From NCBI RefSeq assembly GCF_003049525.1, contig NZ_PYWL01000002.1:496001-560000 (forward strand): a stretch of 64,000 bases of DNA, given 5' to 3'. The translations under genes and the position numbers were made by a program. Positions 34,439 through 43,138 of the stretch are shown here, one piece after another (within the stretch, counting starts at the first letter, position 1; each line of letters opens with the position of its first letter). Under the pieces are notes generated by a model. The model saw nothing but the letters and a program-made list of their open reading frames with translations. It was not told where the DNA came from and ran no database searches. Origin of the DNA: Lysinibacillus fusiformis (GTDB lineage Bacteria > Bacillota > Bacilli > Bacillales_A > Planococcaceae).

Positions 34439-35182
34439 ATGATGGAATACTTGTTATTTTTATTCATTGGCATCATTGGGAATGTCATTGGAACGTTAGT
34501 GGGTGGCGGTGGTTTAATCACCTTGCCAACGATGATGTTAATGGGGGTGCCTGTCCATTCAGCAATTGGGGCTAATAAAGTATCCAATATGGTAAGTGCA
34601 TTTTCGAGCTTTTATACGATTTATAAACGTAAGGAATTAGCATGGTCAGAAATGAGACCGGTCTTATTGGTATCCCTAATTGGTGGAACATTGGGTGGAC
34701 TTTTTGCTTCATTTATGAGTAGTCAAGCATTGACGTTTATTGCCATCATTTTACTAGGATTTGCGTTAATGATGTCCTTTATGGGTGGGGCAGATTTTGG
34801 CGATAAGGAACTCTTTATTATGAATCGAAAAAATGGTCCAATCCTCCTTGGAGTTGGTTTTTATGATGGTATGTTTGGGCCTGGCAGTAGTACACTAGCC
34901 CTTTATACATATGCGCATGAGAAAATATCTTATATTAAAGCAGTAGGACTCTCAAGGGTAGGGGTATTCGCCATGTGCTCAGGAGCAGCGATTACCTATA
35001 TTGCTACGGGGAAAATTGAATGGCCACTGACATTGATTTTAATGGTAGGGTCTACGATTGGTGCGCAAATTGGTATTGTTTTAGCAAGAAAGGTGAACGC
35101 AAATCAAGTCAAACTGCTACTTCGTATTGTAACCATTGTTCTGATTGTACAGCTTGTCTATGATTTTATCCAGCAGCTATAG
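34439..35182 (+). CDS. TauE/SafE-type anion exporter
   Basis: The 247-residue protein has about eight transmembrane helices and the TSUP family features: NVIGTLVGGGGLITLPTMMLMGVP near the N-terminus and the internal repeat FYDGMFGPGSSTLALYTY. TSUP carriers export sulfite, sulfoacetate or similar anions. AGAAGGAT precedes two ATG codons. The next gene begins 12 bases after the stop but is functionally unrelated in appearance. Confidence 0.9.
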   Translation: MMEYLLFLFIGIIGNVIGTLVGGGGLITLPTMMLMGVPVHSAIGANKVSNMVSAFSSFYTIYKRKELAWSEMRPVLLVSLIGGTLGGLFASFMSSQALTFIAIILLGFALMMSFMGGADFGDKELFIMNRKNGPILLGVGFYDGMFGPGSSTLALYTYAHEKISYIKAVGLSRVGVFAMCSGAAITYIATGKIEWPLTLILMVGSTIGAQIGIVLARKVNANQVKLLLRIVTIVLIVQLVYDFIQQL

Positions 35183-35194
35183 GAGGCGATTGTC

Positions 35195-36130
35195 GTGTTT
35201 GAAATTACACCGTACCCTACGTTTTCATGGTCATTATCACGTCATAAAACGCTAACAAGCTGTGCCCGTAAATATGGCTATGAATATTATTTTTCCCATA
35301 ACGGATGGCTAAGCTACAATGTGGAGCCTTATCATCAACTTGTGTATCGTTTAAAAAAACTTCAACCCATGCCTATTTTATTTGGGCAAATTGTTCACCG
35401 TTTTATTGAACAGGCTATTAATGATTATTTACAAACAGGGAAGCCTCCCACATTAGAGGAGCTGATTCATTGGGCTCGAGGACAGCTGAATGCGGCTTTT
35501 ATTGATTCTACTCGCCATCTTGAATCATGGAGGCAAAAACCAAATAAATACTATATGATGCAGGAAATTTACTATACTGGCAAACTTCCTACCGATCTAG
35601 TACAGGACTATAAAGAACGAATTAAGCTTGTTTTTGAGCATTTTTTGAGGAGTGAAACATTTCAACAAATTACGTCACAAAGAGGCTCTTTGCGAATTGG
35701 AGAGCCCGAACAGTTTCGCTCAATGAAAATCAATGATATCCAAGTGTTCGTTGTAATGGATTTTCATTACTTTAATGAACTAACAGATAAATGGGTAATT
35801 GTGGACTGGAAGACGGGGGGCGAGTCAGATGATGATCGCCAGCAATTAGCCCTCTATGCCTATTATGTCCAGCAAAAATATCGGGTGCCACTTGAGCAAA
35901 TCGAGGTCTATAATGAATATTTACTAACCGGAAAACGGAAGAAATATAGCTTCACCGATTTCGATATGGAAAATATTTTACATACATTTCAGTATAGTGT
36001 GTTAGAAATGAAAAAGTATCAAGCTGATATTTTTTCTAACGAGCCTGTGGACTTGGAAGATTTCGAACAAACACAAGAAAAATGGCATTGTCGTGGATGT
36101 AATTTTAGAGAATTATGTGCGCAAAAGTAG
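35195..36130 (+). CDS. PD-(D/E)XK nuclease with Fe-S motif
   Basis: The 311-residue protein resembles stand-alone RecB/Cas4-type nucleases. The catalytic core is VIVDWKTGGESDDDRQQLALYAYYV (about 204-228) with an upstream metal-binding His in FGQIVHRFIEQ. A Cys near the N-terminus (TSCARKYGYEYYF) and a C-terminal CRGCNFRELC (C-x2-C-x5-C) would bind a 4Fe-4S cluster as in AddB and Cas4. The GTG start follows AGGAGGCGATT. No helicase or CRISPR genes are adjacent, so its DNA substrate is open. Confidence 0.8.
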   Translation: MFEITPYPTFSWSLSRHKTLTSCARKYGYEYYFSHNGWLSYNVEPYHQLVYRLKKLQPMPILFGQIVHRFIEQAINDYLQTGKPPTLEELIHWARGQLNAAFIDSTRHLESWRQKPNKYYMMQEIYYTGKLPTDLVQDYKERIKLVFEHFLRSETFQQITSQRGSLRIGEPEQFRSMKINDIQVFVVMDFHYFNELTDKWVIVDWKTGGESDDDRQQLALYAYYVQQKYRVPLEQIEVYNEYLLTGKRKKYSFTDFDMENILHTFQYSVLEMKKYQADIFSNEPVDLEDFEQTQEKWHCRGCNFRELCAQK

Positions 36131-36175
36131 AAATGGAGCATCGCCTATTTGAATTTCTACTAGAGGAGGGAGAAT

Positions 36176-36829
36176 ATGATAAGAAATAAAGGGGCGCTTG
36201 TTACGTCCATCATCCTTTTAGGAATTTGTATGTGTTTATTTTTCCCATTTCCTAACTATCAAATGGTGAATGCACGAGTTTCCTTTATGTCGTTCCCAAT
36301 CCTCACTGATGAGGGCTATGTGCTGCTTGGGTTACTTGGTTCAGCTCTCTTTATCCTTGCTTTGATTTTTCTTGTCAAGGGTCTGAAAAAATTTCACCTC
36401 CTATCAATGGGTGTAGTGCTAATCACCTTTGCCTTATTACCCATTCTTCTGATGACCATCTATCAAGAGACATTCGCTCGTGGCATTATGGCGATTTCTT
36501 ATACTGAGAATGGCGAATGCCAATTTGATGTAGTAAGCAAAGATGTATTACAAGGAGAATGTCATCTTGAATTACAAAATCGAAGTAATGAAGCGGTGTC
36601 ATTTGAGCTAGAGTTTTTAGATGATCATTTAACGGATAACGGACAGCGTATCGCGTCTCTGATGAATGTAGCTGGCCCTTATTATGTGAAGATTGAGCCT
36701 AATCGTAAAAAGTTCATTCATATAAAGGAATTACTTGATTTATCTGACGTGCCCAATCATATTCAAGGAGGCGGTTCGTCGTTTATACATATTAAAATAA
36801 TCGACGGGGAGACTGCACGAATTTTATAA
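36176..36829 (+). CDS. hypothetical membrane protein
   Basis: The 217 residues hold three hydrophobic helices (about 8-22, 44-68, 75-98) and a C-terminal beta-rich outside domain of about 110 residues (CQFDVVSKDVLQGECHLELQNRSNEAVSF), looking like an Ig-type fold with two Cys. AGAGGAGGGAG precedes the ATG. No family is recognised. Confidence 0.65.
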   Translation: MIRNKGALVTSIILLGICMCLFFPFPNYQMVNARVSFMSFPILTDEGYVLLGLLGSALFILALIFLVKGLKKFHLLSMGVVLITFALLPILLMTIYQETFARGIMAISYTENGECQFDVVSKDVLQGECHLELQNRSNEAVSFELEFLDDHLTDNGQRIASLMNVAGPYYVKIEPNRKKFIHIKELLDLSDVPNHIQGGGSSFIHIKIIDGETARIL

Positions 36830-36884
36830 AAAGGTATTCAAGAAGGAGAGCTTTAAAACAGTTGAAGTGAAGGTAGTAGCTTAT

Positions 36885-36909
36885 GAGTTGCATTCGCAGC
36901 TCTTTTTTT
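36885..36909 (+). terminator. Rho-independent terminator
   Basis: GAGTTGC-ATTC-GCAGCTC followed by seven T. Nearly the same hairpin occurs at 51912. Confidence 0.88.
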
Positions 36910-36998
36910 ATTGAACTTCTGAGCCGTTTAGTTGCATAAGATATGAAATGTTTTATGTTAAAATAATGGAAGAAAAAACCAGGAGGGGTGAAGTAATT

Positions 36999-37239
36999 GT
37001 GTTGAGAAAATATTTGAGTATGATTTCATTGTTATTATTTTCTTTGTTCATGGTCTTTGCTTTTATTACCCCCATTGTAGTGAATGGAACCTCTGAAATA
37101 GGGGATATTGTGGTCATTTCTAGCTGCTCTTTTTAGTCAAAAGGGGAAGCTAAGAATATTGGCTTTAATTGTTTCCTTGATTCCAGTGCTTTTGCTAGTA
37201 GGGTTCATGTTACTTCCGCTATTTTACTTACTAGAGTAA
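36999..37239 (+). pseudogene. frameshifted two-helix membrane protein
   Basis: The frame from GTG 36999 (AGGAGGGG upstream) gives LRKYLSMISLLLFSLFMVFAF and runs to a stop at 37136. In the next frame, from about 37123 to 37239, the sequence continues smoothly as AALFSQKGKLRILALIVSL and a second hydrophobic helix. One inserted base near 37120 (TCTAGCTGC) explains the break. The intact protein would have about 80 residues. Sequencing error, real mutation or frameshifting cannot be separated here. Confidence 0.6.
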
Positions 37240-37423
37240 TGAACGGGTATATTCCTTTTATTCAGTCGAGATACAGGTTGCTTTTTCTTATTCAAATGAA
37301 AGTACTAGGTATAAAGATGTCTCTATTTTTTCCTCTAGTATAAAATCTAGTTATTAAACATATATAAGATAAGCAGCCAATAGAGTGTACAATACCTTTT
37401 AAGAATCATAAAGGGGGATGAAA

Positions 37424-37555
37424 ATGGATAAACAATTAACCATGTTTGAACTTTTGATAACTCCTATGAAAAAAACGCCAGATGATCGTATGAAAAGTGT
37501 TGAAAAGCAAAACGTAGTGGCACCACGTAAGGTAGGGTATATTGTACACAGATAA
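37424..37555 (+). CDS. small hypothetical protein
   Basis: A 43-residue frame follows AAAGGGGGATG with good spacing. The product is MDKQLTMFELLITPMKKTPD, then a basic stretch ending VGYIVHR. It has no membrane segment. The strong ribosome site argues for translation. No family known. Confidence 0.5.
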   Translation: MDKQLTMFELLITPMKKTPDDRMKSVEKQNVVAPRKVGYIVHR

Positions 37556-37696
37556 AGGACAATTCACCTAACTTCACATGATAAGGTTGTATCAAGTAGC
37601 CCTAAAAGAATGTGAGAGCGGAAAACTGAATTTGCTTTTTTGATTATTTTGTATTAAATTATATTGTATTGATATTTCGAGAGGAGGCAAAAAGTG

Positions 37697-37849
37697 ATGG
37701 AAACTGTTTTCAGAATGGCTGCAATTGAAGTTAAAACATTTTTACAATTAGCTGATTTCAATTCAACGGGACCAGTCTGTCGTTTTTTAGAAAAACTTCA
37801 TATAGAATTCAGCAACCGAAAGCTTTTTGCCTGTGTATTTAATAGATAA
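37697..37849 (+). CDS. small hypothetical protein
   Basis: The 50-codon frame follows GAGAGGAGG and gives METVFRMAAIEVKTFLQLAD, then a Cys-containing amphipathic part ending FACVFNR. A terminator follows at 37897. It may also be the start of a truncated gene. Confidence 0.4.
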   Translation: METVFRMAAIEVKTFLQLADFNSTGPVCRFLEKLHIEFSNRKLFACVFNR

Positions 37850-37896
37850 AGAAGATCCTTTATGATTGTTCTTTTTAAATACTGTATACATGTTAT

Positions 37897-37921
37897 GACG
37901 CCGGTTAGCTGGCGTCTTTTT
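37897..37921 (+). terminator. Rho-independent terminator
   Basis: GACGCC / GGCGTC with inner pairing (GGTTAGCT loop) and five T. Confidence 0.8.
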
Positions 37922-37973
37922 GTGTTGTTAAAGAAGAATTATTAAAAATAAAGCTTTTGAAAGGGTGAGACGA

Positions 37974-38056
37974 TTGCTTAAAAAGTTAAGGCAATTTAGG
38001 AATGTTTCAGTGTGCCAAGCGCTTCTAATTTAAAAAAGATTAATTAGAAGCGAGGA
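37974..38056 (+). promoter_or_regulatory. candidate leader peptide and hairpin of MFS gene
   Basis: A 19-codon frame (37974-38033, TTG start after AAAGGGTGAG) encodes MLKKLRQFRNVSVCQALLI. Its last codons form the 5' arm of a perfect 11-bp hairpin CGCTTCTAATT / AATTAGAAGCG (38020-38052). The pump's ribosome site (GAGGA) begins at the foot of the hairpin, 9 bases before the ATG. A short peptide ending inside a hairpin that borders the ribosome site is the classical layout of translation-dependent attenuation of efflux genes. Confidence 0.5.
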
Positions 38057-38064
38057 ATTTTAAC

Positions 38065-39228
38065 ATGCAAAAACAAAGAATTTTTACTTCAGCATTTCTT
38101 TTTTTATTTATTAGTAACTTTTTAACTTTTATAGGATTTGAAATGTTACTACCTATTTTACCAGCCTATTTAATTAGCATACATGCTTCTCCTTTTCAGG
38201 TAGGGTTGGTTACTACAGTATTTACAATAGGGGCTATTATCATTAGACCTTTTGTAGGCTATTATTTAGTCGATAACAATAGAAAAGGTTTAGCAATTGG
38301 TGCGGGGGTTATGTTATTAATGATTACAATTATGTATCCCTTTTTGAGCACAATCTGGCTCTTCCTACTATTACGGTTTTTCCATGGAGTAACATGGGGA
38401 GTGTCAACAACTGCGAATAGTACAATGGCGGTGGATTTAATTCCAAAAACAAGATTAGGTGAAGGGATAGGCTATTTTTCTATTTCAACAACAGTGGGAG
38501 CTATCATTGCCCCTAGCTTAGGCATCCTAATCTATCATTCTTTTTCTTTCCAACTATTAATCTATTCTTCCGTCATTCTTTGCCTTTTGGCAGTGATAGC
38601 TCTTCAATTTGTTTATTCTGCTGAACCGGTTAAACATGAGAAGCAGCCATTTCGATTTATAGAAGCGATTTTCGAACGAGAAGTATGGTTTCAAGCATTA
38701 CTGACTGTTATGACAACGCTTGGCTTTGGTGCAATTATTACCTTCCTTGTGCTATATGGCGAACAAAGAGGGTTAGATCAAATTTTTTTATTTTTCCTAA
38801 TCAATGCGATGGTTTCCACTTTACTACGTCCATTTACAGGAAAATGGTTTGATAAAACGGGGCCGTGGTCGATTATCATTGTGTCAGCAGTGCTAGGTTT
38901 TTTATCATTGATTGTGTTATCCTACGCGACAAATAATGGGATGCTTATTATCGCAGCTATCCTATTCGGAGCGGGCTATGGAACCGTTATGCCTTGTTTA
39001 CAAACATGGACAGTTCAAAAAGTAAGTGAGGCAAAAAGTGGTGCAGCGAATGCCACATTTCTTTCTAGTTTTGATATTGGAGTTGGCATTAGCGCATTCA
39101 CCTTAGGGCTTTTAGCTGAATGGATTAGTTTAGAGATGATTTTCCGTGTTGTTAGTATAAGCTTTCTTCTTGTTGCTCTGTTTGTTTATAAAGATGCTAA
39201 GAGAACGAGAAAAAATAATCATATGTAG
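38065..39228 (+). CDS. MFS efflux transporter
   Basis: The 387-residue protein has twelve transmembrane helices. Motifs include LPAYLISIHASPFQVGLV, the loop GYYLVDNNRKGLAIG (motif A-like) and RFFHGVTWGVSTTANS. It resembles Bacillales drug-export MFS proteins of the YfcJ/ arabinose-efflux type. A candidate attenuator lies in front. The substrate is not determined. Confidence 0.85.
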   Translation: MQKQRIFTSAFLFLFISNFLTFIGFEMLLPILPAYLISIHASPFQVGLVTTVFTIGAIIIRPFVGYYLVDNNRKGLAIGAGVMLLMITIMYPFLSTIWLFLLLRFFHGVTWGVSTTANSTMAVDLIPKTRLGEGIGYFSISTTVGAIIAPSLGILIYHSFSFQLLIYSSVILCLLAVIALQFVYSAEPVKHEKQPFRFIEAIFEREVWFQALLTVMTTLGFGAIITFLVLYGEQRGLDQIFLFFLINAMVSTLLRPFTGKWFDKTGPWSIIIVSAVLGFLSLIVLSYATNNGMLIIAAILFGAGYGTVMPCLQTWTVQKVSEAKSGAANATFLSSFDIGVGISAFTLGLLAEWISLEMIFRVVSISFLLVALFVYKDAKRTRKNNHM

Positions 39229-39318
39229 CCAATAAAATTTTAAGTCCATGATAGGGATGGCAGGAAATTTTAGGCTGAAAGCAGAAACTAAAAGAGGATC
39301 ACCATTATCTTTTCATGT

Positions 39319-39999
39319 TTGGCAAAGGGGGCAAATGCTATAGAAATATCAAAAGGTGTAAAGGTACTGAAACTGAGCTATCAAGGATTCATTATTCATC
39401 CAACGCTTTTGTGGAATCAAGATATGGCTGTGTTAATAGACACAGGTTTTCCTGGACAAATGGAGGAATTGCGAGAGGCGATGGCACAGGTTGGTGTTTC
39501 TTTGGACCAGCTAAGTGCGGTCATTCTCACGCATCAGGATGTGGATCATATTGGGTGCTTGCCGGAATTAATACAGACATGTGGACAGCATATACGAGTA
39601 TATGCGCATGCACTGGAGCAACCGTATATTCAAGGGGAGCTACCATTATTAAAAGATGCGCATTTAGAAAATCCACCAAAGGGACGAGTGGATGTGACCT
39701 TGAGTGATGGTGAAGAATTGCCTTTTTGCGGAGGCATTCAAATCATCCATACACCTGGACATACGCCAGGCCATCTCAGTCTTTATTTGACACAAAGCAA
39801 AATATTAATTGCCGGTGACTCCCTATACAGTGTAGAAGGCCATATTGCGGGTATCCATGAACCGTCTGTATTAGATTTAGCGGAAGCTCAGGAGTCTTTA
39901 CAGAAATACCTAGACCTCGATATCGAAACGGTTGTATGCTATCACGGAGGAATAAGTAGAGGAGCTGTCCTTGATCAGCTTCATCAAGTATTATCATAA
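39319..39999 (+). CDS. MBL-fold metallo-hydrolase
   Basis: The 226-residue protein has the metallo-beta-lactamase motif LTHQDVDHIG (HxDxDH), then HTPGHTPGHLSLYL, AGDSL and a C-terminal CYHGG, which together bind two metal ions. Such proteins include glyoxalase II and lactonases; the substrate is open. The start is uncertain. TTG at 39319 has no ribosome site, whereas AAAGGGGG at 39324 points to a start near 39335, where an ATG exists in another frame; a one-base loss there may have disturbed the N-terminus. Confidence 0.82.
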   Translation: MAKGANAIEISKGVKVLKLSYQGFIIHPTLLWNQDMAVLIDTGFPGQMEELREAMAQVGVSLDQLSAVILTHQDVDHIGCLPELIQTCGQHIRVYAHALEQPYIQGELPLLKDAHLENPPKGRVDVTLSDGEELPFCGGIQIIHTPGHTPGHLSLYLTQSKILIAGDSLYSVEGHIAGIHEPSVLDLAEAQESLQKYLDLDIETVVCYHGGISRGAVLDQLHQVLS

Positions 40000-40005
40000 A
40001 CAAGA

Positions 40006-40034
40006 GACCACTCCTAATAGGGGTGGTCGTTTTT
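40006..40034. terminator. bidirectional terminator
   Basis: GACCACTCC / GGGGTGGTC hairpin followed by GTTTTTATT on the plus strand; it sits between convergent genes. Confidence 0.85.
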
Positions 40035-40035
40035 A

Positions 40036-41202
40036 TTATTCGGTAATTGTTTCTTCAAATGATTTTCGCCCAGGGCTTACTTTGTTAATATGAATATCGA
40101 TTTTACTAATGGAATCCTTGGTTAAAGGGATTTTGCCATCCTTCTGTATGTTTTTCCATACCTTTACATTATCGCGATAGAGATATTCTGACAATCGATA
40201 GACATCCGCATCCATGTTTAAACCTTCCTGGAACGTAGCCATAATTTCCTTTTTGACTTCACTTTCTACTTTTTTTCTGACCTGGCTCGCTGTCACTTTT
40301 CCTTTAAAGCCATTCAAAATGGTGTTAAATTTTAAATACACTTCAAATTTTACTTGATTGTTTTCAACAATTGGTTTGACATTGACATCTAATTTTTTAA
40401 TATCAACAGTTAAGTAGTCGCGCTCCTCCGTATTGTTTAATTTGATCGTGATTTCTCCTTGCTTCGTTTCATTATTCATCCATTCAATTCCTCGTGCTGT
40501 ATTGCCTTTAATAAAGCCTTTAAAGGTGTTCTTTGACAGGATACCGACACCTGCAAAAACAGTTTCAGTGCGAGATTCCTTGGCTGTTTCCCAGTCTTGA
40601 TTGATGGAAATGAATGGGACCTTCATTTCATGATTCGGCTCATTTAAACCAATGACTAGCTGTCTCAAGTTCACCGGCTCTACAAATGATTCTTGTCTCG
40701 AAGTATTTTTAGGATTACTCAGCTTGGTCGCAGTCGGTGATTTTTCAAGAATAGGAGATACTAATAAAACTTCCTCGATGGGGTCTTGTGTACAATAGAC
40801 CCAAATATGATATCTTGTTTCTCGAAAGCGTAGAAACGTGTCGATAATGGGAATAGCATGCTCACTTTCCATCGCTTTTTCTGAGAAAAGGAGATAGGTC
40901 ATATGTCCCCAAAAGACTTCTTGGTCCATTGAACGATACAATTTATAGATTGCTTCTTCAATTGTTTTTCCTGTAGCTTTCCCGACTTCAGTTGGTGCAG
41001 CTTGTGGATTCGATTGTTCTGTTTTTGCTACATTGGCAAAGTTCATAAGTTGGATGTACGCTATATATTCATTATCCTTATAATCAACACCAACACCTTG
41101 CACATAATACATCCGTTGGGGTTCTGTTACATCCCAACAGCCTGACATGAGGAGTGTAGTTGTAAGCATTAAAATTACAAGCATGATATTTTTTTGGCTC
41201 AT
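40036..41202 (-). CDS. Ger(x)C family germination lipoprotein
   Basis: The 388-residue protein has a lipoprotein signal (ILMLTTTLLMSGC) and the Ger(x)C start CWDVTEPQRMYYVQGVGVDY. These are C subunits of spore nutrient-germinant receptors, anchored to the outer face of the spore inner membrane. Normally the A and B membrane subunits lie beside it; none is seen within this window, so it is an orphan C subunit. The terminator at 40006 overlaps its end. Confidence 0.92.
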   Translation of the reverse strand: MSQKNIMLVILMLTTTLLMSGCWDVTEPQRMYYVQGVGVDYKDNEYIAYIQLMNFANVAKTEQSNPQAAPTEVGKATGKTIEEAIYKLYRSMDQEVFWGHMTYLLFSEKAMESEHAIPIIDTFLRFRETRYHIWVYCTQDPIEEVLLVSPILEKSPTATKLSNPKNTSRQESFVEPVNLRQLVIGLNEPNHEMKVPFISINQDWETAKESRTETVFAGVGILSKNTFKGFIKGNTARGIEWMNNETKQGEITIKLNNTEERDYLTVDIKKLDVNVKPIVENNQVKFEVYLKFNTILNGFKGKVTASQVRKKVESEVKKEIMATFQEGLNMDADVYRLSEYLYRDNVKVWKNIQKDGKIPLTKDSISKIDIHINKVSPGRKSFEETITE

Positions 41203-41297
41203 ATATCTCCCTACTTTTTAAAGTTCCTATTATTTATTTTGTACAACTATTAGGTGTATTATAAGTAGATATTATAAGTATGTAAGGAGAACCAATA

Positions 41298-41334
41298 AGA
41301 AAGTGCTGCTCGCCATATTTTCGCGACAGCACTT
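41298..41334 (-). terminator. terminator of ykuS-like gene
   Basis: On the minus strand AAGTGCTG / CAGCACTT with inner pairing TCGCGA-like and a TTTCTTATT tail. Confidence 0.7.
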
Positions 41335-41339
41335 CATGA

Positions 41340-41585
41340 TTAATGAAAATATTTTTCGACACGTTGAACGACGTCGTTAGCTGAAAGCCCATTCGCATCA
41401 ATGACAGGACCTTCTATAACTGGGTCACTAATCCCCATGACGTCTCTGTCCTGACCCGTAATGATGCAGGCATCACATTTTTTGGCATCCTCTTCATTGC
41501 GAAGCTGGATGACTTCATAGCCTTTCGCTTTTAAAGCCTCTTCAATATTAGATAATGATTCTTCAACACCAATAATTCTCGACAT
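41340..41585 (-). CDS. ykuS: YkuS family protein (UPF0180)
   Basis: The 81-residue protein matches the UPF0180/YkuS family throughout: [37 protein letters not shown] and [17 protein letters not shown]. Length is as in the family. GGAGGTGG precedes the ATG. The function of YkuS is unknown. Confidence 0.9.
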   Translation of the reverse strand: MSRIIGVEESLSNIEEALKAKGYEVIQLRNEEDAKKCDACIITGQDRDVMGISDPVIEGPVIDANGLSANDVVQRVEKYFH

Positions 41586-41905
41586 AATTTGTCCACCTCC
41601 TACAAGTAATGTGCCATTTCATGTTGCGCATTATTCATATTATTTTTTTGAAGGTGGCTAATGACTGAAAAAGTAAAAAACCATTCTAAAGAGAAATCCT
41701 CTCTTCATAATGGTTGCTAATGATTCGTCTGTTAACAATTCAACATCTTTAAGCTTCGGCTGGAAAAGCAAATTCTGCTTTTATTAAAGGTGCAAACTCA
41801 CTTTTTGCAGAAATAGGATACATTGAACTTTCTACTGTTGTATGATTTACCTTTATTATTTCCCTATACGTAGGTACATAGTCTACAGACAAAGGTGGTG
41901 AAGAG
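41586..41905. other. intergenic with minus-strand terminator and gene remnant
   Basis: A hairpin AACCATT...AATGGTT (41679-41715) with six A on its left is a terminator for minus-strand transcription. Upstream of it on that strand, 41749-41890 reads as protein-like sequence ending SAKSEFAPLIKAEFAFPAEA, with no ribosome site or convincing start. This is probably the 3' end of a lost gene. Confidence 0.4.
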
Positions 41906-42097
41906 ATGGGCATTGTAGAAGTATTAACTGTTGTTTTGGTCCTATTAAAGCTAACGGATATTATTGCTTGGTCATGGTGGCTTGTTTTACTACCAGCCAT
42001 ATTATCATTTAGCTTGTATATAATCATAATTGTGGTGAAGCTCATCATGGTATTGGTAGCTGTACTTGTGGTAAAAAAACGAGATGCGACGAGATAA
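41906..42097 (+). CDS. small hydrophobic membrane protein
   Basis: The 63-residue protein is almost wholly hydrophobic, with two helices: EVLTVVLVLLKLTDIIAWSW and LLPAILSFSLYIIIIVVKLI, then a basic tail. AAAGGTGGTG lies before the ATG. The LTDIIAWSWWLVLLPAI motif looks like the small membrane proteins frequently found in Bacillales phages and genomes. Function unknown. Confidence 0.6.
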   Translation: MGIVEVLTVVLVLLKLTDIIAWSWWLVLLPAILSFSLYIIIIVVKLIMVLVAVLVVKKRDATR

Positions 42098-42152
42098 AAA
42101 GAAGCGGTGGTAAGATCAGTCGAGTATGACTATGACTAACCTTACCAACTGA

Positions 42153-42728
42153 TTATTTGCTTAGCTCGTAGGTTTTTATAGCTGGAGGAACAAAGCTTTG
42201 ACATTTATCTAAAAGCGCTACCGCATCTGCGTCAACGATTAATGCTTCTCGAAATTGTGCTTTTAAAAATTGTTCCTGTTGCATATGATCAAAAAATGAA
42301 ATTAATAAATCGAAATACTGTTCAATATTGAAAATGGCACAAGGTTTTTGGATGAGGCCGATTTGATTCCAAGTAAACACTTCGAAAAATTCCTCTAATG
42401 TACCAGGACCACCAGGTAGGGCAATAAAGCCATCTGCTAGTTCCATCATTTTACTTTTGCGTTCATGCATCGTATTGACAACGATCAGTTCTGTTAACTG
42501 CTGATGCGCAATTTCACGCGCCTCTAACAAGGTTGGAATCACGCCAATAACTTTTCCACCTTCTTGTAGCACAGTATCGGCTACTGTTGCCATAATGCCA
42601 ACGCTTGCCCCACCATAAATAAGGGTAATTTGACGTTTGGCTAGCTCTTTCCCAAGTTGAATTGCGCCTTCACGATAGGCGTCTGAAGCGCCGATACTAG
42701 ATCCGCAAAATACTGCGATACTGTTCAT
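42153..42728 (-). CDS. LOG family (TIGR00730) phosphoribohydrolase
   Basis: The 191-residue Rossmann protein has SIAVFCGSSIGASD at its start and the catalytic motif LPGGPGTLEEFFEVFTW. LOG enzymes release the base from nucleoside 5'-monophosphates, as in cytokinin activation, and act on AMP-type substrates in bacteria. ATG at 42728 follows GGAGGAATC; a longer reading frame upstream lacks a ribosome site. It diverges from the MazG-like gene, a second nucleotide enzyme. Confidence 0.92.
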   Translation of the reverse strand: MNSIAVFCGSSIGASDAYREGAIQLGKELAKRQITLIYGGASVGIMATVADTVLQEGGKVIGVIPTLLEAREIAHQQLTELIVVNTMHERKSKMMELADGFIALPGGPGTLEEFFEVFTWNQIGLIQKPCAIFNIEQYFDLLISFFDHMQQEQFLKAQFREALIVDADAVALLDKCQSFVPPAIKTYELSK

Positions 42729-42808
42729 TATTGATTCCTCCATATCTGATGAGATTCTTTTATAGTATAATTTAATTTGAATAGGAAAGAAATGGAGGAA
42801 GAGCAAAA

Positions 42809-43126
42809 ATGGAATTAAATGAGTTCCAACATTGGGTGAAGGACTACTATGAAAGCCGTGGGTGGTCAGAGCTCAACATATTTACACGAATTGGCTTTTT
42901 AGCAGAAGAAACAGGCGAGGTTGCTAGAGCTATACGAGCATTAGAAATTGGCCGAGATCGACCTGATGAAATAACACAATCCTATGAGGAAAATAAGCAA
43001 GAGCTTATGGAAGAGCTAGGTGATGTTATAGGGAATATTATTGTCATTGCCAATCAATATGATATACCACTTGAGGAAATTTTCGTGGCGCATCAAGACA
43101 AACTTTTGAAGCGTTATCAGGATTAG
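42809..43126 (+). CDS. MazG-like nucleotide pyrophosphohydrolase
   Basis: The 105-residue protein shows the MazG helices: GFLAEETGEVARAIRALE (EExxE) and ELMEELGDVIGNIIVIANQY (ExxD), which bind Mg2+ and the nucleotide. Such enzymes hydrolyse NTPs to NMP and pyrophosphate, often for house cleaning. GGAGGAAGAG precedes the ATG. Divergent from a LOG gene and followed by an acetyltransferase whose ribosome site overlaps its stop. Confidence 0.88.
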   Translation: MELNEFQHWVKDYYESRGWSELNIFTRIGFLAEETGEVARAIRALEIGRDRPDEITQSYEENKQELMEELGDVIGNIIVIANQYDIPLEEIFVAHQDKLLKRYQD

Positions 43127-43138
43127 GAGGAACCCCAT

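Noticed and set aside
41749..42048. Minus-strand frame of 99 codons opposite the small hydrophobic gene at 41906
   Set aside because: Only its last part looks protein-like and no start or ribosome site is present; reported as a remnant, not a gene.
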